Assembly: GCF_002189065.1 (NCBI RefSeq)
Contig: NZ_BDMN01000021.1
Coordinates: forward strand, 1 to 55,775
Length of the DNA stretch: 55,775 nt
Reading direction: 5' to 3'
Origin: Bathymodiolus platifrons methanotrophic gill symbiont
GTDB lineage: Bacteria; Pseudomonadota; Gammaproteobacteria; Methylococcales; Methylomonadaceae
Part shown: positions 26,604 to 35,634 of the stretch, piece by piece
Layout: each line of letters opens with the position of its first letter
How positions within the stretch are numbered: position 1 is the stretch's first letter
Notes under the pieces: generated by a model
What the model saw: only the letters and a program-made list of their open reading frames with translations
Databases searched by the model: none
Told to the model about the DNA's origin: nothing
Position numbers and translations under genes: made by a program

Positions 26604-26939
26604 ATGAAAATTATTCCAATGACCGCATTACGGTTAGGTAAAGGCGAAGATTTAGAGGTGGTATTGCCGGGTCATCCTGTCGATGTATCTGATAAAGAAG
26701 GCCAGCGACTGATTGGCCGTGGCTTGGCTAAAGCGGATGAAAGTTCGGTAGTTAATCCTGCCGATCTTAACGATGCCATTATTGACGCCATTGGTGATTT
26801 ATCACCTGATCTGTTCGGTAAAGACGGCAAACCAAATGTGAAGGCTATTGAGTCAGTGTTGGAGCATGATATCACCGCAGCAGATCGAGATAAGGCATGG
26901 GATGCTTATCAAAATCTGATGCAAGATGATCGGCAGTAA
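26604..26939 (+). CDS. gpFI-like head completion protein
   Basis: 111 aa from ATG 26604, chosen because the open frame upstream overlaps the capsid gene. The acidic, helical C-terminus (DLNDAIIDAIGDLSPDLFGKDGKPNVKAIESVLEHDITAADRDKAW) is like the FI/DNA-packaging helper proteins. Position after the capsid supports the call. Confidence 0.6.
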   Translation: MKIIPMTALRLGKGEDLEVVLPGHPVDVSDKEGQRLIGRGLAKADESSVVNPADLNDAIIDAIGDLSPDLFGKDGKPNVKAIESVLEHDITAADRDKAWDAYQNLMQDDRQ

Positions 26940-27249
26940 AGCGCGTTTTTCAAGATCTATCGATAGTCAATTTCGGCATCTGGGAACAGATGCCGAATAC
27001 CGATCATTGTCAGGTTCAACTCAAACCATTCGCGTCATAGCCAGGCGGCCAGAAGATCTTTATCAATTAGGCGAAGGCAGGATACATGCAGAAAATCCGC
27101 TACTTGAGTTTCGGGTCAGTGAGATTGCCCAGCCGCACATAGGCGATCAAATATGTCTACAGGAACAATACTACCGAATAGAGCGTGAGCCACAATTGGA
27201 CCAGCATCATTTAATTTGGTCCGTAGAATCTTTGCCAGAATCAGGATAA
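26926..27249 (+). CDS. gpFII-like head-tail joining protein
   Basis: 107 aa, beta-rich (FRVSEIAQPHIGDQICLQEQYYRIEREPQLDQHHLIWSVES). Size and order fit the FII family of head-tail joiners, which cap the portal exit. It overlaps the preceding gene by 14 bp. Confidence 0.7.
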   Translation: MIGSKARFSRSIDSQFRHLGTDAEYRSLSGSTQTIRVIARRPEDLYQLGEGRIHAENPLLEFRVSEIAQPHIGDQICLQEQYYRIEREPQLDQHHLIWSVESLPESG

Positions 27250-27253
27250 TGCC

Positions 27254-27787
27254 ATGTTGAATATTACAGTGATGCCACAGCCTCAATTTAGTGAGTGGAA
27301 TATTGCACTGGGTGCGAGTGAACGTCAGATTAAAACGGCGGCTGTTCGTGCATTGAATAAAACGGCGCGTTGGATGAGAACTCATATCGCAAGACAAGCT
27401 GCGCAGTCGCTCAACGTGCGTGTGGGCGCTATTCGTAAAGAATTGATCCTATTGCGAGCCAAGGGAAGTAATCCCTATGCGGGAGTGGCTATCGGTAAAA
27501 CAGCAGGTGTGATCAAGGCGAGTGAACTAGGATCGCCTCGTCAGAACAAGCGAGGTACCCGTGTTGGCAAACGTCAATATGATGGGGCATTTATTTCCAC
27601 AATGCCGAGCGGTCACCGGGGTGTTTTTCGGCGTAAAAGAAAATCACGCTTACCCATTCGAGAGGTCCAGCTGGTGACAACCGGTCGTATTGCCTCGGTC
27701 ATGGAGGCCTTGGCAGATAAGCAGGCCATGTCACGTTTTGAAACGTTGTTTGAACATGAACTCAAATATGCAATGAAAGCCGCATGA
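27254..27787 (+). CDS. Minor tail protein Z-like
   Basis: 177 aa, very basic. ALNKTARWMRTHIARQAAQSLNVRVGAIRKELILLRA and the central GHRGVFRRKRKSRLPIREVQL match the prophage minor tail protein Z / MuMu02-like family. It ends in an ATGA overlap with the next gene. Confidence 0.75.
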   Translation: MLNITVMPQPQFSEWNIALGASERQIKTAAVRALNKTARWMRTHIARQAAQSLNVRVGAIRKELILLRAKGSNPYAGVAIGKTAGVIKASELGSPRQNKRGTRVGKRQYDGAFISTMPSGHRGVFRRKRKSRLPIREVQLVTTGRIASVMEALADKQAMSRFETLFEHELKYAMKAA

Positions 27788-28263
27788 CAAATCTTGAATT
27801 ATTACATCAGGAAATACTGGAAGGCATATCACAGTTAACAGGTGTTCAGCATTGTGGAAATTATCCACGGCGTATGGATGAGGTGACATTACCCGCTGTA
27901 TTTGTCGATCTGGTCGAACTCGAACCGGACACTGATCCGGGTACGGATGAGCTTGCGCTTATTACGCATTGGGAAGCACGCGTCATCGTTTCTGAATCCC
28001 AAAAAGAGACGGACAAGATAATTCGATCTTTAATACTGTCAATAATGACATGGCTATTTAGCCATTCGTGGCCACAGAAAAATATTGGTCGTGCACAGAT
28101 TAAACAAGCGGCTCCTGATCATTTTTCACCAGAACTTCAGGGACATATTATTTGGCTGATCGAATGGACGCACTCAATTCGTGTGGGCGATTCTGTTTGG
28201 GACGGAAAAGGTGTCGTCCAAAACAGGTATTCATCGGTAGCAATAATGCCTATGAGGAAATAA
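27784..28263 (+). CDS. Tail terminator-like protein (lambda gpU type)
   Basis: 159 aa. The pattern LHQEILEGISQLTGVQHCGNYPRRMDEVTLPAVFVDLVELEPD and WLIEWTHSIRVGDSVWD resembles tail completion proteins that cap the tail tube. Its place between Z and V supports this; sequence evidence alone is modest. Confidence 0.55.
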   Translation: MTNLELLHQEILEGISQLTGVQHCGNYPRRMDEVTLPAVFVDLVELEPDTDPGTDELALITHWEARVIVSESQKETDKIIRSLILSIMTWLFSHSWPQKNIGRAQIKQAAPDHFSPELQGHIIWLIEWTHSIRVGDSVWDGKGVVQNRYSSVAIMPMRK

Positions 28264-28269
28264 CCATCG

Positions 28270-28852
28270 ATGGAGTCTGACTTTGAAATCACTGAATTGC
28301 ATCGACGTGTTGCGAACCTACTTAAAATGGGGCGTATTGAAGAAGTTAACTACAGTGGCGTGATACCTCTTTGCCGGGTCCCGTATAGCAGACTTGCTTA
28401 CAGGCTGGCTACCCATGTTGGCGTTGCGTTCAGGTCCAGATAATTGTTGGTGGGCCTTTGAGGTCAATGAACAAGTCATGGTGCTTTCACCCAGTGGTGA
28501 TCCTGCACAAGGTGTTGTCTTGGGTGCTATCAATCAGCAACGTTTTCCTGCACAAGGTGATCGGCCTGATGTGCATCGTACCGTGTATGCCGATGGCGCT
28601 GTTATTGAATATGATCGCGCTGCCCATCATCTTGAAGCCATATTACCCAGTGGTGGCACAACAAAACTTGTGTCGGATGGCGGCATAGCCATTATTGGTG
28701 ATGTCACTGTTACTGGTCACATCAAAGCCAGTGGTGATATCACAGACCATACGCGATCAATGCAAGCTGATCGCAATATCTATAACAGTCACACTCATAG
28801 TGGCGTGAAATCAGGTGGCTCCAGCACAGCATCTCCTAACGAGAGTCAGTAA
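28270..28852 (+). pseudogene. Baseplate assembly protein V, one-base insertion
   Basis: The N-terminus ELHRRVANLLKMGRIEEVNYS is in one frame and the rest (RIADLLTGWLPMLALRSGPDNCWWAFEVNEQVMVLSPSGDPAQGVVLGAI) in the next. The two join if one C is removed from the CCC at 28380-28382, giving VRIADLLTGW. gpV is the membrane-piercing spike of P2-like tails, and the C-terminal THTHSG-like SHTHSG histidine region is present. Total length about 193 aa as in P2. Confidence 0.88.
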
Positions 28853-28854
28853 AC

Positions 28855-29190
28855 ATGCAAGGTATGAATAGTGTCACCGGCCAACATCTGGCTGGTGAGG
28901 CGCATTTGCGTCAGTCGATTATTGATATTTTGACGACTCCCATTGGTACACGTGTGATGCGTCGGGATTACGGTTCACGATTATTTGAATTAGTGGATGC
29001 GCCTATTAACCGAACAACCTTGGTAGAAATTTATGCAGCAACTGCTGAGGCACTCCTTAAATGGGAAGCAAGGCTGGAGTTGACAAGAGTGCGCGTGACA
29101 ACCGCAGAGCCTGGGCAGGTGGAGTTGCTTCTGGAAGGAACCTATTTACCAGATGGGAAGAAAATTGAGCTAGAAGGCATTATATTATGA
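28855..29190 (+). CDS. Baseplate protein W (gp25-like)
   Basis: 111 aa. SVTGQHLAGEAHLRQSIIDILTTPIGTRVMRRDYGSRLFELVD is the lysozyme-like gp25/W fold of baseplates. It is flanked by V and J in P2 order. Confidence 0.9.
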   Translation: MQGMNSVTGQHLAGEAHLRQSIIDILTTPIGTRVMRRDYGSRLFELVDAPINRTTLVEIYAATAEALLKWEARLELTRVRVTTAEPGQVELLLEGTYLPDGKKIELEGIIL

Positions 29191-30083
29191 GTGGGTTCAC
29201 AGCAATTGATCTTGCCAAACTACCTTCACCGGAGGTGGTAGAGCAACTGGATTATGAACAGATACTCGCGACCATGCTGTTCGATCTACGCAGCCGTGAC
29301 AATCAGTTCACCGCCATTGTTGAAAGTGATCCAGCTTATAAAATATTAGAAGTTGCGGCGTACCGTGAAACGTTACTTCGTGCACGTATTAATGATGCTA
29401 GCAAAGCAGTCATGCTTGCTTATGCACGCAAAACTGATCTGGATAATTTAGCGGCCTTTTTTGGTGTCGAACGCCAATTAGTTGATGCGGGTGACAGTGA
29501 AGCCATACCACCGGTGCCGCCGACCTATGAAGACGATAATCGTTTTCGTAAACGTGTGCAGTTGAGTCTTGAAGGTCACAGTACAGCAGGTCCGATTGGC
29601 AGTTATGTTTTTCATTCATTGGCGGCAAGCGCTCAGGTGAAAGACGTTGATGTTTCGAGTCCATCACCGGGTGAAGTTGTCATCACCGTTCTTTCAGATG
29701 ATGGTCAAGGTGTGCCGTCCAATGAATTGTTGGCCGCAGTTGAGACAACACTCAATGCTGAAGATGTGCGCCCATTGACGGATCATTTAACCGTCCAGGC
29801 AGCAGATGTACTGACCTATCAAGTAGAAGCATCATTAGTGCTGTATACCGGGCCAGATTCAGAAATAGTTAGAAGAGTTGCAAGGCAAGCTGTCACTGAT
29901 TATGTGATCCGTCATCATCTATTAGGCAATGACATTACATTATCTGGCCTTTATGCGGCATTACATCAAGAAGGTGTCCAGCGTGTAGATCTCATCTCAC
30001 CGCTAAGTGATTTTGTGGTTGCACCCCATCAGGCAGCTTGGTGCACAAACATAAGCATTACCGATGGTGGGCGTGATGAGTGA
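29187..30083 (+). CDS. Baseplate protein J
   Basis: 298 aa. DLAKLPSPEVVEQLDYEQILATMLFDLRSR and AASAQVKDVDVSSPSPGEVVITVLSDDGQG match the baseplate J family (wedge component). Overlaps W (ATGA) and I. Confidence 0.92.
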   Translation: MSGFTAIDLAKLPSPEVVEQLDYEQILATMLFDLRSRDNQFTAIVESDPAYKILEVAAYRETLLRARINDASKAVMLAYARKTDLDNLAAFFGVERQLVDAGDSEAIPPVPPTYEDDNRFRKRVQLSLEGHSTAGPIGSYVFHSLAASAQVKDVDVSSPSPGEVVITVLSDDGQGVPSNELLAAVETTLNAEDVRPLTDHLTVQAADVLTYQVEASLVLYTGPDSEIVRRVARQAVTDYVIRHHLLGNDITLSGLYAALHQEGVQRVDLISPLSDFVVAPHQAAWCTNISITDGGRDE

Positions 30084-30798
30084 ATCTTTATTACCGCCTA
30101 ATGCTATTGCTCAAGAAAGAATACTTGAAGAGGTAGTGGGTCAAGGGACTGATTTACCGATTCCCATCCGCGATCTTTGGAAACCAGAATCCTGCCCAGC
30201 AGAATTGTTGCCTTGGCTAGCATGGGCGCTTTCAGTTGATGAATGGGATAGTGATTGGCCTGACTTAATTAAACGCTCAGTCATTGAGCAAAGTGTTGCT
30301 ATTCACAGAAAAAAAGGAACAGTTCATTCGGTAAGACGAGCGTTAGAAATTCTTGGTGTACAGGTTGAACTTCGTGAATGGTTCGAACAAAAAGGCGAAC
30401 CACATACTTTTTCATTGACGGCTTGGGCTGGTGAAAATTATCGCGCTGATGGTGAGCCACTTTTAACGCCGCACTATTACGCAGCATTACAGCGATCAGT
30501 CAACGCCGTAAAGCCGGTACGTTCTCATTACAGTTTTAAAGTCGGAGCTCGGTTTTGTCGGGACCTCGGCGTGGCTGTACTGATGGGAACATCTTTAAGT
30601 TTGCGACGAGAGTTTGAAGCGAAACAAGGTTCCATCACCGCATCGATGGGAATGATATCCGCATCATTAATCAAGTCACTGATGTTGGCTAGAAATAACA
30701 TCCGTCCTGTGGTCCAGGGATATTTAAGCGTATCAGCACCCGTGGCCGTGGTGACACAAAGAACATTCACTCTTGTAAGAGTATCGATGGAGATCTAA
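30076..30798 (+). CDS. Tail protein I
   Basis: About 240 aa from ATG 30076. SLLPPNAIAQERILEEV, PIRDLWKPESCPAELLPWLAWALSVDEWDSDW and KKGTVHSVRRALEILG are hallmarks of P2 gpI (tail tip/baseplate). The C-terminal 70 residues are less conserved. Confidence 0.9.
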   Translation: MSESLLPPNAIAQERILEEVVGQGTDLPIPIRDLWKPESCPAELLPWLAWALSVDEWDSDWPDLIKRSVIEQSVAIHRKKGTVHSVRRALEILGVQVELREWFEQKGEPHTFSLTAWAGENYRADGEPLLTPHYYAALQRSVNAVKPVRSHYSFKVGARFCRDLGVAVLMGTSLSLRREFEAKQGSITASMGMISASLIKSLMLARNNIRPVVQGYLSVSAPVAVVTQRTFTLVRVSMEI

Positions 30799-31742
30799 TG
30801 AGTAGCACATTAATACCCGTGATTACACAGGTAGGTTTGCAGGCTGTATTTAACGCCAGCAACTCAGGCCTGCAAGCAGAGATCACTGAAATTGCGCTGG
30901 GTGACCAAGCTTGGGAACCAGATAGTTTTGCCACAGCATTAAAGAACGAACGTCGTCGGGTACCGATCAGCAATGGTGAACGCATCGCGCCGACGCAAAT
31001 TCATATTACTGCCGTAGAGGATGGTACTCAGTTGGAATACTGGGTGCGTGAAATTGGTTTTTATCTTGCCGATGGATCACTGCTTGCTATTTGGAGTCAT
31101 AAAACACAAGCGCTAGCCTATAAAGCTGCTGGTGTGGATTTGCTACTGGCTTTTGATATGGCACTGGCGGCATTACCCGCAGAAAGTGTCACCGTCGTTG
31201 GAACCGGTGGCGTTAGTTTACCTCCAGCGACAACGACCAAACTCGGTGTCATGCGTTTTGCAACAACCACAGAATCAAAGGCAGGAGCCGTCACTGATGA
31301 GGCAGTCACTCCCAAGGGTATGCGTTCTCATGGGGATGCGCGTTACTCAAAATTAGCACACAAGCACGATGCGGCCTATGCCGCTTTGTCACATCAACAT
31401 ACGTGGAGCGAAGTTAACGAAAAACCTGCTTCGTTCCCACCATCGGCGCATAACCATGATGATCGTTATGTTGTTTTATCCGGTGCGCCACGGGCGGTAT
31501 ATGTCGATGTCCGGTCTACCGGCAATACATCGAGTTCATCAACGGCTTTGAACTGGGCATTAGCCATTCACCCTAACAGTGGTTTTAACGAAAATGATCA
31601 CATTATTGTTCTTTATCGTAATCGCTATGTCCGTGGTACAGGCAACGGTAGTGCCTGGTGGACGGATGACAGAACAACAACATTAATTAAAGCCGGTAGT
31701 TGGCGCGCTATCGCTACTAGCAACAATGGTTACTGGGGATAG
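30798..31742 (+). CDS. Tail fibre protein (gpH-like)
   Basis: 314 aa. The N-terminal TQVGLQAVFNASNSGLQAEITEIALGDQAW is the conserved fibre-attachment region. It is followed by ATTTKLGVMRFATTTESKAG and histidine-rich repeats (HKHDAAYAALSHQHTW, HNHDDRYV) that bind metal in trimeric fibres. The C-terminus (NWALAIHPNSGFNENDHIIVLYR) is the receptor-binding end. Much shorter than P2 H, so it may be a specialised host-range variant. Confidence 0.85.
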   Translation: MSSTLIPVITQVGLQAVFNASNSGLQAEITEIALGDQAWEPDSFATALKNERRRVPISNGERIAPTQIHITAVEDGTQLEYWVREIGFYLADGSLLAIWSHKTQALAYKAAGVDLLLAFDMALAALPAESVTVVGTGGVSLPPATTTKLGVMRFATTTESKAGAVTDEAVTPKGMRSHGDARYSKLAHKHDAAYAALSHQHTWSEVNEKPASFPPSAHNHDDRYVVLSGAPRAVYVDVRSTGNTSSSSTALNWALAIHPNSGFNENDHIIVLYRNRYVRGTGNGSAWWTDDRTTTLIKAGSWRAIATSNNGYWG

Positions 31743-31745
31743 ACA

Positions 31746-32448
31746 ATGAATGTGATTTTAATTTTTAACAAGTTTACCGATGCCTACATTGGAATGACCT
31801 ATGGCACTGATGCCATGTCATTGACCGAGGCAGGCTGTGATGACACACACTTTAAATATAAAACCGTTGTTCTTGATCCCGATACAGAAGTCTGGGAAGG
31901 CGATTTTAATACAGGGCAAATAAAACCGATATCACAACAAACTACAGTGATTTCGGAGACTGAACTGGATGCGGATTGTCAGGACAAAGTTTTTCGCCAG
32001 TATCGTTATTACCACCAGCTCAATGTTGTTTATGGCGTGTTAGATAACTTGATCACTGCCGCTGCACTGGATGAGACCTTATTGGCCGATTACAGAAAAA
32101 TGCGTACCTACATTCAACCGCTGAAAATCAGGGAAACGGAGCCTAAGCGAAGTGATGATTTTTAGTCCGCGATAGCCGTAGGGCCGTTGTTTTGTCGGAG
32201 TCTGAGCGTTAGATCGCGTTAAGTTTTTGCTGCTTGCTTGGGCTGGGATGCCCAAAACAAGCGTTCGCAAAAATAGCGACTCCCCGCAAATTGTTGATAA
32301 CAACGAACGTTATAAAGAAGCTTACGCATTACAAGAAGGCTACGAGTACCTGGATAAACAGGCAGAACGTGATCGACTCAATGCCCAGCTTGAAGGTGGC
32401 CTACATGAAGTGATGGGGAGAACGACCCATCCGGGTACGCCACAGTGA
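31746..32448 (+). pseudogene. Tail-fibre-associated hypothetical, interrupted by repeat copy F
   Basis: The coding frame runs from ATG 31746 to MRTYIQP at about 32118. It is broken by copy F and continues with QIVDNNERYKEAYALQEGYEYLDKQAERD to TGA at 32448. Joining the flanks keeps the frame, implying about 180 native residues. I do not recognise it; the place behind the fibre suggests fibre assembly or a structural accessory. As written, it stops at 32165 after reading into the repeat. Confidence 0.7.
32119..32286 (-). repeat. 294-bp repeat, internally deleted copy F (inverted)
   Basis: Reverse-orientation copy of 168 bp. It keeps both ends (CGGGGAGTCGC and TTTTCAGCG) and lacks 126 internal bp between AACTTAACGCGA and TCTAACGCTC. 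The GCGTTCGC change in the 5' hairpin is unique to this copy. Confidence 0.9.
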
Positions 32449-32930
32449 TATGGACGAGCCATCACTTATCACCACCATTAGCGCAAAAGCTCCGCAATGA
32501 TATACAGACATTAGACAAAGCCTACTGGCGTGATCGTTCTCGATTTAATCCGAATCTTGGTTTGGATAACACAGCAGGCCAATATTACTCCTGCGGTAAG
32601 GTTTCTTGCCCGGAGCACCTGTCAAATATGATCAGTCTCATCGCGCCGGAATATACCGGTCGTGAGCTTGATGACTGGGTCATTAACTGGACGCCTGAAG
32701 GTGGTTATATGCCACCGCATATCGATAACGAAGGCTATCTGGAATTTACCGTATTAAGCCTGCAGTCAGGTAGTGGCTCTTTTATCTGGTATCACAATAA
32801 CGATACCAGCAAGCCTGAACACATTGCCGATAAGGCAGGCCAAATTATTCACATTGATGACATCACACAGATTCACGCTGTGGCTCCTGCCACGATGGAC
32901 CGTTATGTGATTATTTTTCTCTACAGGTAA
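32445..32930 (+). CDS. 2OG-Fe(II) oxygenase-like protein
   Basis: 161 aa from GTG 32445, overlapping the previous TGA. His92-x-Asp94 (PPHIDNEG), His144 (TQIHAV) and Arg153 (MDRYVIIF) have the order and spacing of the iron- and 2-oxoglutarate-binding residues of double-stranded beta-helix dioxygenases. Substrate is unknown. Inside a tail operon it might hydroxylate fibre or sheath residues or modify a host factor. Confidence 0.6.
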   Translation: MIWTSHHLSPPLAQKLRNDIQTLDKAYWRDRSRFNPNLGLDNTAGQYYSCGKVSCPEHLSNMISLIAPEYTGRELDDWVINWTPEGGYMPPHIDNEGYLEFTVLSLQSGSGSFIWYHNNDTSKPEHIADKAGQIIHIDDITQIHAVAPATMDRYVIIFLYR

Positions 32931-32937
32931 CCTCACT

Positions 32938-33441
32938 ATGACTCAACTTAAACCCGCACTGTTAAGTGCGACGCAGTCTGCTGCGCTGCTGGCGGCTACT
33001 AATGATCCTTTGAATGTCTTTAAAAGCAGTCATGGCGTGTCACGTCGCATGGGGATCAATGGCGTTAATGCTTTATCGGAATATGAATTTCTGAAGCGTT
33101 GGAATTTTCCGGCTGCACTTAAGCAAGTTTATGAACAACAGGTGCCTGCTGCATTACAACAAACCAGTAATGAAGTATGGCTACTGCGTTTTCCCATCGG
33201 TGGTTTTCTGGATCAATACTGCGCGAGCAAGCCGTTGTTTAATTGCCTGTCTATTCCACTTAATGATGGTGGGAAGTTTACTATCTGGGAAAACGGTGCG
33301 CCCGTTACTCATACCAATATAGCCGGAGATGGCTACCTGTTTTCATTGGCTGATTATCATCAGGTACAGCCAACTACACAGGATGATGTGTATCTCTGTT
33401 TTCTGTTTCTTAATCATATCGAGGTAATGAACAATGCCTGA
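32938..33441 (+). CDS. Hypothetical protein, possible beta-helix fold
   Basis: 167 aa. The C-terminal half (FLDQYCASKPLFNCLSIPLNDGGKFTIWENG, GDGYLFSLADYHQVQPTTQDDVYLCFLFLNH) alternates strands like a cupin or 2OG-oxygenase barrel, but no HxD pair is evident. It is tightly linked to the oxygenase-like gene and overlaps the sheath start by 8 bp. Function unknown. Confidence 0.5.
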   Translation: MTQLKPALLSATQSAALLAATNDPLNVFKSSHGVSRRMGINGVNALSEYEFLKRWNFPAALKQVYEQQVPAALQQTSNEVWLLRFPIGGFLDQYCASKPLFNCLSIPLNDGGKFTIWENGAPVTHTNIAGDGYLFSLADYHQVQPTTQDDVYLCFLFLNHIEVMNNA

Positions 33442-34608
33442 ACAATTTTTACATGGCGTGGAAGTCGTTGAGATTGATAGCGGCCCACGTCCGATCCAAA
33501 CCGTTCGATCCAGTGTGATTGGACTGATTGGTACAGCCTCTAATGGCGGATGCCACTAAATTCCCAATCAATACGCCAGTGCTTATTGCCGGTCGGCGTG
33601 GTGAAGCCGCACCTCTAGGTATTAGCGGAACCTTGCCTGCAGCCATCGATGATATTTTTGATCAAGCTGGAGCGATGATCGTTGTTGTTCGAGTCGAAGA
33701 TGGTGTTAGTGAAGCCGACACGTTGTCGAATATTATTGGTGGTGTCGATCCTGACACCGGGCAATATCAAGGTGTACAGGCCTTTCTTGCGGCAGAAAGT
33801 GAAGTTCATCTGACACCCAGAATACTAATTGCACCTGAGTTCACACAAAACACCGCATTGGTCAGTGAAATGCTTGGTATTGCCGAGCGACTACGAGCTG
33901 TGATTATCGCTGATGGTCCTAATACGCAGGATACCGATGCCATTACATATCGTGGAAATTTCGGTAGTCCCAGAGTCTTTCTTGTTGACCCATGGGTGCG
34001 TGTCTGGGACACGCAATCGGATGGTGAAGTTATTCGACCAGCCAGCGCACGCATTGCTGGGTTAATTGCAAAAAGTGATAACGAACGCGGATTCTGGTGG
34101 TCGCCCAGTAATCGAGAGATTAACGGTATTACCGGCACGGCGCGTTCTATCGATTTTTCCTTGGGTGATACCAATGCGCGGGCTAATTATCTTAATGAAA
34201 ATGAGGTGGCAACCATTATTCGCAAAGATGGCTTCCGCCTCTGGGGTAATCGCAGTTGCAGTGCCGATCCCAAGTGGGCCTTTTTATCAGTGCGCCGTAC
34301 AGCAGACATGATCAATGAAAGTTTGCTAAGAGCACACATTGTGGGCGGTGGATCGCAATATCACCAAGACGTATCTGGAAGATGTCCTTGAAGGTGTGAA
34401 TGCCTATTTGCGGCACCTGCGAACCGTCGGCGCCATCATCAATGGCCAAGCATGGGCAGATCCTGAACTCAATACTATCGACCAACTCTCCCAGGGGAAA
34501 GTCTATATCGATTTTGATTTTACGCCGCCGTACCCGGCAGAACACATCACCTTCCGCAGCCATCTGGTGAATGACTATCTGACCGAAGTGCTGACGAGCA
34601 CTACTTAA
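33434..34608 (+). pseudogene. Contractile tail sheath protein, two one-base insertions
   Basis: The three frame segments together give a P2 FI-type sheath of about 390 aa (HGVEVVEIDSGPRPIQTVRSSVIGLIGTA; ADATKFPINTPVLIAGRRGEAAPLG; FLVDPWVRVWD; RTADMINESLLRAH; MWAVDRNITKTYLEDVLEGVNAYLR). One extra G at 33545-33546 and one extra T at 34339-34340 break it. Both lie at doubled bases. The sheath drives contraction, so a tail could not form unless these are sequencing errors. Confidence 0.9.
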
Positions 34609-34618
34609 GGAGTAAACC

Positions 34619-35122
34619 ATGCTGAATGATATTTTAAAGAATATGTCCTTGTTCGTAGACGGACGAGGTTATGCCGGAAATGTTGAAGAACTGAACCTGC
34701 CAAAACTTGCCATGAAGACAGAGGAGTTTCGTGCAGGCGGGATGGATGCGCCAGTTGAAGTGGAAATGGGTATGGAAAAACTCGAATGCGATTTTATGCT
34801 CACACGCATTGATAAAGACTTGTTGAAAGTCTTTGGTCTTGCACCGGGCAATATCGTTCCGCTCACTATTCGTGGTGCCTTGGTCAGTGATGATGGCACT
34901 CAAACACCGGTTGCGGTGAACTTACAGGGCACGTTGCGTGAGATTGACTGGGGTAATTGGAAGGCTGGTGAAAAGGCATCCCTTAAATGTGCCGTAGCCC
35001 TGCGTTATTACAAATTAACCCACGGTGGCGAAGTTGTGCATGAAATTGATATTCCCAACATGGTACGCATCATCGGTGGTGTCGATCAGCTGGCAACAAC
35101 TCGTGATGCGCTTGGTCTTTAA
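34619..35122 (+). CDS. Major tail tube protein (FII-like)
   Basis: 167 aa. LNDILKNMSLFVDGRGYAGNVEELNLPKLAMKTEEFRAGGMDAPVEVEMGMEKLECDFML is the P2 FII tube family. It follows the sheath in P2 order. Confidence 0.92.
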   Translation: MLNDILKNMSLFVDGRGYAGNVEELNLPKLAMKTEEFRAGGMDAPVEVEMGMEKLECDFMLTRIDKDLLKVFGLAPGNIVPLTIRGALVSDDGTQTPVAVNLQGTLREIDWGNWKAGEKASLKCAVALRYYKLTHGGEVVHEIDIPNMVRIIGGVDQLATTRDALGL

Positions 35123-35140
35123 CTAATAGAGGAAAACAAG

Positions 35141-35389
35141 ATGGAAAAAACAACTTACTACGTGATTAAACCTACCTTGCATGACAAGGTAAAAGTCAGA
35201 TTCGGTGATCGACTAGACCTGACAGAGAAACAGGCGCAGCCGTTATTGAACGGAGGCTTTATCGGTACGCATCAACCCAGCGCTGTTCGCATTGGCGAAT
35301 TAATTGCTGAGAATGAAACCCTTAAAAGTGAACTGGCTGCTTTGAAAAGTAAAAAAGATAAAGTAAAGGCTGAAGAGGCAAACACATGA
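35141..35389 (+). CDS. Small tail-operon protein with coiled-coil tail
   Basis: 82 aa. A short beta part (TYYVIKPTLHDKVKVRFGDRLDLTEKQAQPLLNGGFIG) is followed by a Lys/Glu-rich coiled coil (IAENETLKSELAALKSKKDKVKAEE). Unknown function. It ends in an ATGA overlap with gene E and has its own AGAGG site. Confidence 0.6.
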   Translation: MEKTTYYVIKPTLHDKVKVRFGDRLDLTEKQAQPLLNGGFIGTHQPSAVRIGELIAENETLKSELAALKSKKDKVKAEEANT

Positions 35390-35634
35390 GTGACGCGACG
35401 ACTGTAAAACTAAAATATTCCGTTGAAGTCGATGGTGTCAGTGTAAACCAACTCAAGGTCCGCCGACCTAAGGTGCGGGATATGCTGGGTGTCGAATCGA
35501 CTAAGGTTTCTGATGCTGAAAAGGAAATAAATCTGTTTGCAAACCTTTGTGAAGTGACACCTGAAACCTTGATGAGTTTAGATATGGCTGACTACGCCAA
35601 ACTTCAAAAGGTGTACCAGGATTTTTTGTCTTAA
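35386..35634 (+). CDS. Tail assembly chaperone E
   Basis: 82 aa, read through to TAA 35632. VEVDGVSVNQLKVRRPKVRDMLGVES and FANLCEVTPETLMSLDMADYAKLQKVYQDFLS match P2 gpE, the short form of the tail-length chaperone pair. The slippery site lies three codons before its stop. Confidence 0.85.
   Translation: MSDATTVKLKYSVEVDGVSVNQLKVRRPKVRDMLGVESTKVSDAEKEINLFANLCEVTPETLMSLDMADYAKLQKVYQDFLS

Noticed and set aside
1656-32286. The repeats as in-frame palindromic elements of the Rickettsia RPE type
   Set aside because: All reading frames through the element that continue from the host gene meet stop codons, so they do not add a peptide insert.
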